Below, piece after piece: positions 42,266 through 54,700 of a stretch of 64,000 bases of DNA. This stretch comes from Lactifluus volemus. Its lineage: Eukaryota > Basidiomycota > Agaricomycetes > Russulales > Russulaceae. The notes below the pieces were generated by a model. That model was given only the letters and a program-made list of their open reading frames with translations. It did no database searches and was not told where the DNA came from. Location of the stretch: positions 310,001 through 374,000 of the forward strand of contig WTXI01000015.1 in NCBI GenBank assembly GCA_022376515.1, read 5' to 3'. The number at the start of each line of letters is the position of its first letter. The stretch's first letter is position 1. The position numbers and the translations under genes were made by a program.

Positions 42266-42936
42266 AACAGGATGACATTGCCATTTCATGTTCTCACACC
42301 TGCCCCACCCCCACTGCTGCAGTGCCGCCACGCTCCCTGTACCGCTTCCAATGTGGAGGTCAAAAACCATGGCAGTGGGTATGGGTCCCATGGGTCTGGG
42401 GTATGGATTTGGCACAGGGCAGCAAAATCGATACCTGAGACCCTGGCCCATGGATACCCCACCTGCAAACCCAGTGGGTGTACCCAAACCCATGTCCATC
42501 ACTAGTTAAAATACATTTTTTGTAATTTGTCAACTTGTCAAGCTTGTTGAGCTTGTCGGGTCTTGTCAGCTTGTTGATAAGCAAGAAAAGCCCTAACAAG
42601 CCCTGACAAGCTCGAAAACTCAGCAAGAAAATTGTGATCTTGCTGATGTGTTGATAAGACGATCAATGACACAACCTGAAAATTAGGCTGCCATGAGGAA
42701 GTGTCCTTCATGTGCATCCTGCATTTGTGTGACAGTTATGTCAGCATGTCCTGGCACAATCTGAAGGTTGCTTCTCTAGATCACTCTAGTAACTTTTTAT
42801 TTTGCTGATGCTAGTGGATGGCATGGATGATGATGACAATAGAAACACTAATTAGGAAAGGAATCCATATTGATGAGTAATTGTGTGAAAGAAAGACCCA
42901 CTTGGGTGGGTGTTGGACTAGCTGGAGTCCGTAGTG

Positions 42937-43224
42937 TTGCTGCAGCTCAAGCTGGTCATTTTTGACAAATTGTGATATAGCTTCAAATAAAATAGATAAA
43001 AATCTGAAAATATTTGAGCAAATAGACCACCCCACAAGCCAGGGGGTCCTCTGCCAACATTAAGCACCAATGTTAGTTCTTCCAGAGATATTGGTGCTTA
43101 ATGTTGGCAGAGGACCCCCTGGCTTGTGGGGTGGTCTATTTGCTCAAATATTTTCAGATTTTTATCTATTTTATTTGAAGCTATATCACAATTTGTCAAA
43201 AATGACCAGCTCGAGCTGCAGCAA
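42937..43224. repeat. Near-perfect inverted repeat, arms 135 bp, loop 18 bp
   Basis: The left arm 42937-43071 and right arm 43090-43224 are reverse complements with one mismatch noticed (CTCAAGC versus CTCGAGC). The loop is 18 bp. Similarity continues weakly outward (GGGTGGGTGTTGGA with CCAGCTTAG...). No coding capacity and no clear target duplication. It may be a young MITE or a local inverted duplication. If transcribed it would give a long hairpin. It lies at the edge of the repeat-rich half, about 380 bp before the first host gene. Confidence 0.93.
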
Positions 43225-43600
43225 TACTAAGCTGGACACCCCCCCAGGCCAATAAGTTGATGTACACATATAATGTACAAGTGTATAGACATGACATTAA
43301 TGCAGATTTGCAGTGCCTTCCAAATTGGGAATCCAGGCACTCAGAAACACAAAAATCTATTGGCACATTTTTACAAGCATAAATTAAAATTCTGCTTGCA
43401 CAGGATTCTAGTAATTCTAAATACAAACCTTTCTGTGCTAACAATTTTCCCAAAAGTTGGGTTTTGTGAAGTGCAATAGATTTTTTGAATGACTCCTGCC
43501 AAATGTCACTCCCTTGTCACGCTGGGGTCATGTGATCAGGCTGGTTCTGAACAAGAGCTACCCTCCCTGCGCTTGCAGGGCATTAAGCCAGCGTCAAACG

Positions 43601-45290
43601 ATGACTAGCCTCATCGCTATTCTTGACCTCAAAGGAAAGCCTCTGATCCAGCGCTCGTACCGCGATGATGTACCCTCATCATACATCGAACGCTTTCTTC
43701 CCCTTGTTCTTGAAATTGAAGAGGAAGGGCAACAAGTGACACCGTGTTTCTCTAATCAGGGTGTCAACTATATGCACATCCGTCACTCCAATTTGTATCG
43801 TGAGTGTATTCCCGAGAAGGTTACTCTACTCCATGATGATCCTACCTCTAGTTCTCGCCTTGTCGAGGAGGAACACCAACGCAGCGGAGATCATTTTATT
43901 TCTTCATCGCCTTTCTCAAGTCTTGGTTGAGTACTTTAAAGAATTGGAGGAGGAGTCAATTCGCGACAATTTTGTTATCATATACGAACTTCTCGATGAG
44001 ATGATGGACTTTGGCTATCCCCAGACGACGGAGAGCAAGATATTACAAGAGTCAGTCTTACCAACTTTCGGACAATTGACCGCACGTGAACCATGTGCTC
44101 TCATCTCGTCAGGTACATCACCCAGGAGTCTCACAAACTGGAGATTCAAGTTCGACCCCCAATGGCTGTCACAAATGCTGTTTCTTGGCGTTCCGAAGGA
44201 ATCAGGTACCGCAAAAACGAGGTGTTTTTGGATGTCATTGAAAGCGTGAACTTGCTGGTGCCTCCCTACTCACAATAATGTTGTGATCTACGACTCACCG
44301 TGTACGAGCAGGTCAATGCAAATGGTAACGTCGTCCGGTCGGAAATATTAGGCGCCATCAAGATGAAGTGCTATCTTTCTGGCATGCCCGAATTAAGACT
44401 TGGCCTCAACGATAAGGTTATGTTTGAGACGACTGGGCGAAGTGAGTTTTGTTATATACCCCCGTCTCTTCTTGACTTTAAAATCTATGTTCGCAGCGTC
44501 TCGTGGAAAGTCAATAGAGCTCGAGGATGTCAAATTTCACCAGTGCGTGCGCTTGTCGCGGTTCGAGAACGACAGAACGATATCATTTATCCCTCCGGAT
44601 GGCGAATTTGAGTTGATGTCTTACCGCCTTTCTCAAGCAGTCAAGCCGCTGATATGGGTGGAGGCTGCTGTAGAACACCACAGAGGGAGTAGGGTTGAAT
44701 ACATGGTGAAGTGCAGAGCTCAGTTCAAGCGTCGGAGCACAGCAAATAACGTGGAGATATATGTGCCCGTGCCAGACGACGCCGATACTCCCAAGTTCAG
44801 AGTATGTCTCAAGTTTTTTTCTTAATCCTGAGCCTGCCTCACCTAAGATGCCCAGGCTTCGACTGGTTCAGTTCAATACGCTCCCGATAAATCCGCATTT
44901 GTTTGGAAAATCAAGCAACTGGGTGGTGGTCGCGACTTCTTGATGCGCGCGCATTTTGGGCTACCCAGTGTGAAATCAGGCATGTTTATGGGACAGTTTG
45001 GGGCACCATGATTCTGACAACCATGTTTCGCAGAGCAAGATATAGAAAAAAGGGCCCCGATTACAGTTAAATTCGAGATACCATATTTCACTGTATCTGG
45101 GATCCAAGTTCGCTATCTGAAGGTTGTAGAGAAGAGCGGCTACCAGGCATTACCCTGGGTGCGGTATATTACCCAGAACGGAGATGACTATAGGTGTGTT
45201 TGTTAGTTTCGTACGTCGCTGTTAACTAATTTGTCGTCAAGCTTGCGAACTGCTCTTGATAAGGGCAGTGCTCCCATCGTCCCTATGTAA
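43601..45290 (+). CDS. APM1: AP-1 clathrin adaptor complex subunit mu
   Basis: Medium subunit of the AP-1 adaptor, which selects tyrosine-based cargo for clathrin vesicles at the trans-Golgi and endosomes. The protein starts MTSLIAILDLKGKPLIQRSY (longin fold, about residues 1-140, with HIRHSNLY, ALSRRNTNAAEI and the NFVIIYELLDEMMDFGYPQT helix) and continues with the mu-homology domain. That domain has RPPMAVTNAVSWR, RKNEVFLDVIESVNLL (the Asp of the YxxPhi pocket), SGMPELRLGLNDK, KFHQCVRLSRFE and PWVRYITQNGDDY (the Trp/Arg of the pocket). It ends SAPIVPM. Seven introns: 43800-43851, 44051-44112, 44258-44311, 44442-44496, 44802-44855, 44980-45033 and 45194-45241. The sixth uses a GC donor (GCATGT). 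All joins keep frame and no defect was seen. ATG 43601 gives the expected N-terminus. Confidence 0.95.
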
Positions 45291-45676
45291 AACTAATTGT
45301 TACCCAATATCACGGAAAGTATCCCTGCCTGTAGTGTAACGCCATAATGTAGACGTGATCCGGTTTTGAACGACTTCACTGCCGATGTGCAAGGAAACCT
45401 CCATGTAAACTCTACGAATGCAGTACCGCACATTCAACTTGATCCCTCGACAGATTGATGAGGAGCGCTGGTGTCTATCATTATTTTAGAGGTTCCTATG
45501 CATGAATCGTTGCCAAGCACAAGCCTGACGCACAATACAAGGCAATTTATGTGCCTGATCGCGAAGCATTGTACAAGCAAAGTGGCAACTTAGCTCGGGG
45601 ACGCGTAGTCGGTAAAGCAATTCTCCGGCAATATTGGCCCCAAGGTAAATCTTAGATTGATAAGGATGCATCTCTA
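45291..45676. other. Convergent intergenic region, nothing recognised
   Basis: Between the stops of the mu-adaptin gene and YAH1. A few residues read protein-like in one plus frame (DFTADVQGNLHVNSTNAVPH, 45380-45440) but stops surround them and no start or family was recognised. It probably holds the two 3' untranslated regions. Confidence 0.35.
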
Positions 45677-46395
<719 letters not shown>

Positions 46396-46563
46396 CCTGT
46401 CGACTACTTTTCACTTGCGGTCAATGAACAAACCGTCGCTGGCAAGGCCTTGAAGAGGAAGGCAGCACGGCAAGAACGGGCCGTTGGACCGGCCTGCCAA
46501 CCAACACGAGTCATCGCTCCCGGTCGTCGTCGTCGTCGTATCGTACAACTCAGTCCAGCTGAA

Positions 46564-48261
46564 ATGGCCTCTATTACACAGGTATATTTGCGTCCCCTCT
46601 CTAGGGTTTCTCTCCTCCTGACTATACCATTCCTCTTCTAGCTACCAAGTCCACTGAGCCCTGCTCGTCATCTTCCCACAGAAATCCTTCTTCAGATATT
46701 TGCCTTTTGCGTCGCGCCCGACGAGTCCAATGAAGAGGCTTTCACTGCCCTGCACATTGTCCGCATCAGCCATGTTTGTCATGTGTGGCGGGAAATTGCT
46801 CTCGCTTATCCACCCTTCTGGTCGAATATTGCTTTCAAGACACCTTTCCTAGCGACAACCATGCTCGAGCGCTCCAAGCCCTTGCCCATAGCTATTCGGG
46901 CCAATCTAACACCTGGAGATGGACAATTTGACGACGCATCATATCGTATACGATGCATGTTCAGAGCTGTATCTCGCGCGTTGCGCAGCTCGGGTCGTGC
47001 AAAGGAATTGAACCTCCGAAGTGGACCGTCCAAGCATCTCACCAAAGCCTTTGACGATATACGCCCCACAAATTCTCAGCTCGAGTATCTCGCCCTGCGC
47101 GGTTACGGGGACAACCTTCGATCTACCGTCTTTGATGTACCAAGCACTATCTTTTCCCAGTGCATATTTCCCCTCAAGACGCTCGTCTTAGAACGTTGCA
47201 AAGTCATCCCCTCAGACCTCACTCGCCATTGCACACATCTTACCCATTTGGAGTTGCGTTCTGTAGCAACTTTCAATGTCAGAGACGTTTTCACCATCTT
47301 CCAGCTTGCATCATCCTCCTTTCAGTCTATTATTCTTGATTCTATTCCCCTCTCTGGGTTGTTCTTCGAAGGAACTTCTCAGCTTTCCTTCCCACACCTC
47401 TCTCTCCTGCATTTAAATGCCACCAATGGTGACTCGCATATTTATAACGTTTTTTTCCTTCTTCGGTCCATGGCTATTCCGCTAACAGCATCCCTCATCC
47501 TTCAATTTCTCATTCTCGGCTCAACATGGCAGATGCCTGCCCCCATTATTCCTGCACTTAGACGTCACTTTTCTGGAGGTGACCCGATCCGCAGTCTCAT
47601 CGTCTTCCAGACAAATCTCCACAAACGACGCGGCCTACGGATACAGGGCTGGACGAGCGCTACTTTACCACGCTTCTTTTATGCAGAGGAAGCACCTTCA
47701 CCCATAGTCGATGTTCATTTCTGCGAAGAAGATGAACACAACAACTCCCTTGAACGAATCCTGTCCGAATTGACTAGCATAGGCCCACTTCACGCCGTGC
47801 AATACCTTACAATTGCACGTGTATCGGTGCTTTCCACATCCGGGATGGACGCTCTTCTTCTCATGTTACCCTCCTTGCGCGAAGTCTGTATCCATAGCTC
47901 CGCATCTCTCCGTGCCTTGTGCGGAATGGAACCTGGCGGGGGGCCCGTTGCAAGGTCACCACCTTTGGCGCGGCTGCGCGAGTTACAAAGCCTAGCTGTC
48001 TACGAAGCCTCCTTCCGAAATGAGGGAACTCAAGATCTTGATTTACATGCTCTTCGAAATTGTTTCGACGAGTTGTCCACGAATGGCTATGGGCCCAATG
48101 AACTCATAGTATGCTACTCCGATGGGACCCGTCAGGACATGGAGGAACTGGCAAGACCCGTACGCAAATTCCTTTGGGACGGATCCGAAAATGGTACGAA
48201 AGCTGTCCCCGTTCCTCTTCAACCCGATCGTGCTTCGAATAGGGTGCCAACTAATGTATAA
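46564..48261 (+). CDS. F-box protein, basidiomycete type
   Basis: Probable substrate receptor of an SCF ubiquitin ligase. From ATG 46564 the product begins MASITQ, and a 60-bp intron (46582-46641) joins it to LPSPLSPARHLPTEILLQIF, a typical F-box start, followed by HIVRISHVCHVWREIALAYP and PFWSNI. The rest (about 450 residues) alternates helices and strands with leucine-spaced segments (LKTLVLERCKVIPSDLTRHC, THLTHLELRS), as in the large family of mushroom F-box/LRR-like proteins. An upstream in-frame stretch is open back to 46345 but has no ATG. The Arg-rich part before MASITQ would need a non-AUG start and is more likely 5' UTR. The substrate cannot be told. Ends RVPTNV. Confidence 0.85.
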
Positions 48262-49102
48262 ACATTAACTACTCGTGTCTGTGCATAGACATACCTGATA
48301 TTTGTGCGCTACTGTGCATTACTAAATATACCAAGTTGTTTTGCTCTCTCCTTCGGGAATGTAAATATTAGGGATATGTAAAGTATGACGCGGTATCGTC
48401 CATCAGAACTTTGAAGAAAGATGTGAATACAAGGGGCATAAATCGAGAGGAGATTGTCCTGACACAATACAATACCGTAGTGGCAAAGAATGAATAGTAG
48501 AGGTAATGGTAATGAACCAAGTGGGGCGACATGTGAAGCAGAACTAATTGCGTCGAGTCACGGGTGGCAGAGCAGAGTAAACTAAACGCGGCTGGTTACG
48601 GTAAAGTAAATTCGAATACGATCGGAGGTTGCAAGTGGCACGAGATAGCTGCACGCTAATGGAAATGTGCCCAGTGCGTCATCGTGATAGTAGTTCAGCG
48701 ATGACTCGCCAACGAACCCAGTTCTGTAACTACGAAACTGTATCAGCGGTGACAGGTCACGCAAATATGCAGACATTTGCTCACCCACAACTTGTCGCAG
48801 TGGCCTGTCGAGTCATGATGACTCTGAGGAACGGACGACGTGATGACGACAATACAGCATAAACGGTCAATTCGGCGACCGAAGCCACGGTTTATGAGGG
48901 AATGATGAGAGCGGTGTCCGAAATGTGAGAATAAATTAAAGAAAGGGCAGGTAATTCTGAGCCCAGCCATTTCTTTTTCCATCTGTAGCAAGCGACTGGG
49001 GCCAGTGGCAACCTCGAGGGCTCGACCGAAAAGGGTCGGTTTCGGTCCTCCGGAGGTAGCACTAGACAGGGATAGAACATCGGCATACAGACCCAGCGGG
49101 TT
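48262..49102. other. Intergenic, no gene seen
   Basis: 841 bp between the convergent ends of the F-box and sHSP genes. Several frames of 65-100 codons overlap here on both strands, but none has domain-like sequence or consistent splicing. No RNA gene or mobile element was recognised. Confidence 0.5.
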
Positions 49103-49745
49103 TCATGCCATGGTAATAACATGCGCTGGCCCCTGTGGGAGCACTGGAGGAGGTACACGCGGCCAAGAAACACTAAGCATGCCATCTGCCAACGACGCGC
49201 TTATATCTTTGACCTGCACCAGAATCATGTCAGCACAAGCACTGCGAGCGTCCAGGGTTGAAATACCTACCTCAAGACCCGGAGGAACATTGACCGTACG
49301 CTCAAATCTACCGTACTTGAGTTCTTTCACAGGAAAAATGGGAAGAGTAGGATCCGCATTGGTCAGCAAGGGAGGTGCCCGACGGTCGCCAGAGATGGTG
49401 AGACGGCCATCAGGAGTCAGATGAACGCCTATCTCCTCTTTCTTAAGACCTGGGAGCTCAAAGGTAGCGGTGATATACTGAGACTGGGGTTGATCGCATA
49501 TCTCAACACTGTGAGGTGAGGGTGAGAATCTGGTTGAAGATACTAACTATGATGACGCACCGTGGACGCATTCGCTCTGACAACGACAACCCATGTTGGA
49601 GAGCGACTAGTCTCCGACGGTGAGCTAGGACGAGTTGGACATATCGAACTGCAAGGGAACGATCGAGAGAACGATAGCGGTCCGTTGGCGATGTCTTGGA
49701 AGAGGGCTGGTGCAGGTTCATGGATAGGGGAGTTCTGACGGCCAT
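49103..49745 (-). CDS. Small heat-shock protein (Hsp20/alpha-crystallin)
   Basis: ATP-independent chaperone that holds unfolding proteins. The alpha-crystallin domain is clear: VEICDQPQSQYITATFELPG, LKKEEIGVHLTPDGRLTISG, PVKELKYGRFERTVNVPPGL, then after an intron (about 49271-49214) VKDISASLADGMLSVSWP, with the family motif A-x4-G-x-L. Ends ITMA. A second intron (52 bp, GTGCGT...CACAG) lies just before VEICD. The 5' exon is less sure. Splice phase fits the frame starting ATG 49745 (MAVRTPLSMNLHQPSS), about 60 bp after a TATA box. But another frame of the same exon reads more protein-like (YYNQLLHYPDGRQNSPIHEP), so a sequencing error or unseen intron is possible. A heat-shock-element-like array lies upstream. 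Confidence 0.82.
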
Positions 49746-49802
49746 CCGGGTAATGTAAGAGTTGGTTGTAGTAGGTTGAGGGCCATGGGAGGCCAGCAAT
49801 GC

Positions 49803-49809
49803 AATTTAT
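49803..49809 (-). promoter_or_regulatory. TATA box of the sHSP gene
   Basis: The minus strand reads TATAAAT, 58 bp before the chosen start codon at 49745. A strong TATA box is usual for stress-induced genes and unusual among the other compact promoters here. Confidence 0.6.
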
Positions 49810-49858
49810 ACAGTCACATCGCCGGGTCGAGATGCGGATCCCGTCCGGCGTCTAGGCG

Positions 49859-49878
49859 ATTCTCGGAGGATCTTGAAA
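49859..49878. promoter_or_regulatory. Heat-shock-element-like array
   Basis: TTC (49860), GGA (49865), ATC (49870) and GAA (49875) are spaced exactly 5 bp apart in alternating orientation, as in the HSF1 target nTTCnnGAAn array. Two of four units are exact and two have one mismatch. It lies about 50 bp upstream of the sHSP TATA box, in the 282-bp divergent promoter shared with the CstF-64 gene. Confidence 0.45.
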
Positions 49879-50027
49879 CGCCGGGTACGGGCACAGCCTC
49901 TTTTTTCTGACTGACTCATCCGTCAACGCGTCAACCCACACCGTGCCGTGCCGGTGCAGTTGGTCCCCCTTCATTTGGCTCATCCTTGACCCTTGCAACA
50001 ACCCGTGTGTCAGTTAGGCCCGCCGTT

Positions 50028-51576
50028 ATGAGCAAGGTCGTCTTTGGTACATGAGCATCAACTGTTGTTCAATGCGCGCTTATCCAGTCCTTCTCATCTA
50101 GTCGGGAATGTGCCCTATAATATGGGAGAAGTGCGTCATATTTATACACCTCTTTCTCTCGCGTCCAATGATCCCTCTTTAAGGAACAACTCATCGACGT
50201 GTTCAAGTCGGTTGGTCAAGTTGTAGGATTTAGGTACATTCGTCCTTGCTTTTTCTCCTTGTCCTGCTTACTCCTTCTTAGACTGGTGTTTGACAGAGAG
50301 ACAGGAAAACCAAGAGGTTATGGCTTTTGTGAATTCGCAGGTGTGCCTCATCTCTCTTGTCACTTTCGTCTTCCTAGACTCAGGGTAGTAATGGTTTTTG
50401 TCCCATAGACCACGAGACTGCCCTGTCCGCTGTCAGAAACCTCAATAACGTCGATGTTGGTGGGAGACCGCTCAGGATCGATCTGGCCGATTCAGATCCT
50501 TTTCTCGAGGGTAAGACAACCGTGCGCGGAGAGCTCATAGACGGCGGCGAAACTCGCGCGCAATGGCGCGAACGTGAGAATGCTAAACGAGAAAGAGATA
50601 AAGATAAAGATTCGGACTCTACCAAGGACAGAGCGTCGTTCCTCCGCAACCTCCCTCAAGGCATCCCTGTCCCTTCAGGGACGTCTTCTTTAGACATGAT
50701 TAGCCAGACGCTCGCCACAATGGTTCCTGCTCAACTGGTGGAGGTCCTCGCACAATTCAAGGTGCGACCTTTCGTCTTCATTCACCAGGTGCTTTCGTTG
50801 GATCCCTCATCTCAAACCGTTCGGCATTGTAAAAGGCATTCGTAATCACACATCCAGACCAGGCTCGATCGCTTCTCGTGGCACACCCCCAGCTCGCATA
50901 CGCTCTCTTTCAGGCCTTACTCCTTAATAAAATAGTAGACCCTGCCATCCTTCAGGTGTGCAATGACTACGCCTCGTTTTGTTCACGTCTCACGTTCTCC
51001 CTTACATCTAGCGCATGCTCGCCGCGACGAATTCCGGCAACCCTGCCTCCGCCCCAGCGCCACCGCCGGCACCCACATCTACGCAGCATCTAGCTCCAGC
51101 TCCACCTCCCCCGAGCATCTCGCAGCTTGCACAGACCGGCGTACATGCTCCGTATCACGGTGCCCAACCCCCGCAGCAGATGACCCCATCGTTCTACCCT
51201 TCACAAATGTCTATACATCCTTCGGCACCACCGCCACAGCAACAGCAACAGCACTTGTCATACTATGGTGTTCCACATTTGCCACCACAGCCGTCTCCTG
51301 CCGCTCCACCGGCTGGTGGCATTGACGGTATTGACCCGTCACAAAGGGTAATCTTTCATCTTTCCATCTAGTATTCGCCAAGGGATGTTGGCTAACCACG
51401 CATCTACTACAAGGCAATGCTACTCCAAGTTCTTCGATTGACCCAGGAGCAGATTGGCCAGCTCCCACCCTCAGAGAGGGATGCCATTCTTGCCCTTGTG
51501 AGTTCACCTTGCAAAATAATACATAGCTTCTAGCCCATCATCTTGATAGCGATCCCAACTCGGTAACCTTGCATGA
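50028..51576 (+). CDS. RNA15: Cleavage stimulation factor subunit 2 (CstF-64/Rna15)
   Basis: Nuclear mRNA 3'-end processing factor that binds the GU/U-rich or A-rich downstream element. The spliced product begins [20 protein letters not shown] (RNP2 VVFVGNV), continues [20 protein letters not shown] with RGYGFCEF (RNP1) and [20 protein letters not shown] (one RRM, residues 1-80). It then has a charged linker, the hinge that binds CstF-77 ([20 protein letters not shown] ... [20 protein letters not shown]), a Pro/Gln-rich stretch ([15 protein letters not shown]) and the C-terminal helix bundle that binds Pcf11 ([20 protein letters not shown], ending LRSQLGNLA). Introns include 50047-50101, 50131-50183, one after GFR, one after CEFA, and ones near 50763, 50956, 51350 and 51499-51549. 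All joins hold frame. Confidence 0.94.
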
Positions 51577-51738
51577 TTGATTTTTGTCATCAGATTGGGT
51601 GGTAATCCCAAAGACAGAGGACAGTTTGCTCTGGCTTCCGACCAGTGCTCTTACTAGGAGCAGGCTCGAATGACCAATCACCCCTTTTATCTGCACTTCC
51701 AATAGTTTACCATTACCCGTTTCCACAATACATGTTCT

Positions 51739-54700
51739 CTACTCTGGCAATACATTTTTCAGACTCTTGCTTGCTTTCAGTCTGACCAGCTTGTCGAGAA
51801 TGACGTTGAGTGGCACCATCGCCGTCTTGGCTTTAGTCCCGACATCGTCTCGGTTACGGACGTTAACCGAGCGGCTATCTAATTCTTCTTGACCCACCAC
51901 TGTAGGACAGAGTAGGAAAGGGAAGTGAAAATGTGAGGGTTCATGCAAACTTTACATGCGATTACGACTTACCAAGGATGAAATTATACTGCGCAATCTC
52001 GCCATTCCGGATCTTCTTTGGTAGGGTATCCGCTCCGTTGTCAACATCAGCGAAAAGGCCTCTCTCAGACAGCTCAGCGACAATCCCGGACGCATACTCT
52101 CTCTGCGATATCCCAAGTAGTTTTAAAACAACAGTCCGACAAGCTGTAGGGTACTTACATAAGGCACAGCCACCGGGATGACAAGGACCTGCCTCGGTGA
52201 GAGCCAGAAAGGCCTGGAAAAGTATTCGTCAAGTCCGGGCAATACCTGAATCCTATCCACTGCGCACCATTTTCCGGCGAAATGTTCTGTAATAATTGCA
52301 ACAAAACGTTCCAGACTTCCCAAGATGGCGCGATGGATGATAACTGGACGGTTCGGTGGTCTGTCAGGATTGACTACCTCATCGGCAGAACGGTATTTCA
52401 AATTAAAGCGCTCCGGCAGTTGGAAGTCGAGTTGGATAGTTGCACACTGAAATGACCGGCGGAGAGCATCACGGATGGTGATATCGATTTTGGGACCATA
52501 GAAAGCACCATCCCCAGGATTGAGGTCCCACTTGCCTGGGTATCGCTCGTCAAGCGCTCGGCTAAGTTGCTGTTTTGTGTCGGTCGTTGTCAATAAGTAG
52601 AAGACAGAAGAGCACAAACCTCTTCTGCAGCATTCCAAGTTTCGATAGAGCCAAGGTACTTTGTTGGCCGAGTTGAAAGCTCCAACAAAAACTCGAAACC
52701 AAAGAGGCCGTAAATATGCTGCATGAAATCAAAGAGCGCGTTGATTTCTTCTCCGATCTATTCCGTCAGTCTGCTGAGCAGATAAATGTGCGGAGTCAGA
52801 ACTACAAACCTGATGTGGCATGCAAAATACATGCGTGTCGTCCTGGACGAAACGACGCACTCTCGTTAGACCAGTCAGGGCACCACTTGCTTCGTTTCGA
52901 TGAATAATGCCAAACTCAGCCATTCGTATAGGCAATTCCTTGTAGCTACGATCGCGCGAATCGAAGATCAGGCAGTGACCGGGACAATTCATAGGCTTGA
53001 GCGCCCATTTTTCTTTCTCGACGTCCAAAGTGAACATGTCATCTTTGTAATTCTCCCAGTGCCCGGACGTTTCCCAAAGTTTAGAGTTGAACATATTGGG
53101 GGAGATCACTGGAGAACACCATTAGGATATATCGTCGAGTCGGAGATAACTTCGCATGCCTTCCTGATATCCACGCTTAAAGTACTCGCCCTGAAAATCC
53201 ACTCAGTTGATATTCACCAGGTGAAGCACGGTACGCACCCGCAGCAATTCCACAAGGGTATTGTAAATGCGAGTACCGTGAGGAAGCCAAAATGCGCTAC
53301 CAGGACTTAGATCATTGAAGAAGAAAAGCTCTTGCTCCTGTACAAAGATATGAGACGACGCTATTACCCGAGTACGAAACGACACACCTTGCCAATTTTT
53401 CGGTGGTCACGCATGGCAGCCTCTGCCAAGAACGTCTTGTAGTCTGACATTTGTTTCTTGTCCGGAAAGGAAATGCCATAGACACGTTGCAAGGAGTCGT
53501 TATTCGAATCACCCAGAAAATATGATGCAGAACTCTTGAAACGGAGATGATTCGGGCTCATACACCAAGCTCAGAGAAACTGACCTTGGTGATCATGAAC
53601 GCCTTTATTTTTCCGGTGTGGGGGATGTGGGGCCCGATGCACAAGTCTACCATTGGACCGCAGCGGTACACAGTGGTAGATGTGCCATCTGGAACTTTGG
53701 TCTCGATGAGATACTTCTTATATTTATTATACTGTCAATAAATGAATATGAGCAGGGGTGGCGCACGGGTCAGGGTATGGTGCTCTTCAACCCACGTGGA
53801 ACATTTCAAGCAATTTTTCCTTAGCAACGACGAGACGCTCGAACTTCTGCCTATCCTTGATGGCACTTTCGGCAACTTTCTCGAGTGGAGGATAGTCTGC
53901 GTTTGTAACTACCCTGTAAAAGGTTGCCCATAAGAATCTGACAGAGCGATGCGTAGGCAAAACTACCTATCATTGATTGCCATTTCATAGAAAAAACCAT
54001 CATCCGTCGGCGGTCCGAGGCATAGATGACACCCGTAGTGTCTTTCGGCGGCCTCTCCAAGTACGTGTGCAGACGAATGCCAGAACACCTTCTTCCCTGT
54101 GATACGACAATGGAGAAAGTGTGCAGGCGAGGAAGGTGCCGACATACCTTCGGGATTCTCGAAATCAAGCAACTCCAGCTTGACGGACCTCTCGAGCGGC
54201 CGTTCAAGGTCCCATAACTCACCATCCACCTACGCAAGAATGCCCAGAAGGTTAATGCATAGACCTGGTTGGCCTAGGATGGGAGATCTGGTACCTTGGC
54301 GATGACAAGCTTTTCGGAAAGGGTCTTGGATATTTCTTTTGCAACATCCATTGGACTAGTCTCCCAACTCGTGCCTTTACGCTCGGCGCCATCGGGCAAA
54401 GTGATGATGATTTCCTGCCGCGGTTGCGCTGAGTCCCGTGAGCATTTCATATCGTTGGGAAGACCAGAAGCGTAAACCTTGTACAAAGGCATCATATTCT
54501 GCCTTCAAGTCCTCGAATATCTTGATACGATGGTCGAAGAATTCAGGCAGTGGCAGAAGCTGATGGTGACATAATGAGTTACGGGTGAGGTGATGACAGT
54601 GTAGCTCCAACCGACTTCCAAAGGATACTGAGACTCAGGCACTCCTTTTGGTTTCTTATCTTTCTGTGGTTTGGACGGTTTGTCTGACGCACAATTATTA

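Larger units (their letters stand above)
40892..42504. mobile_element. Non-autonomous hAT element, 1613 bp
   Basis: The ends TAGTGATGGATGTGGGTA and the inverted TACCC..ACCCATGTCCATCACTA belong to the same family as the hAT at 31930 (compare TAGTGATTGACATGGGTA). Sub-terminal GGGTATGGG/CCCATACCC tracts lie inside both ends. GTTAAAAA lies three bases before the left end (40881-40888) and GTTAAAAT directly after the right end, an imperfect 8-bp duplication. It contains a SINE, a CTC microsatellite and a 139-bp tandem repeat, but no transposase. Confidence 0.68.

Noticed and set aside
45380..45440. Short protein-like stretch after the mu-adaptin gene
   Set aside because: About 20 residues with stops on both sides; no family recognised.
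52716..54305. Plus-strand frames opposite the threonyl-tRNA synthetase
   Set aside because: They are shadows of a well-supported minus-strand gene.
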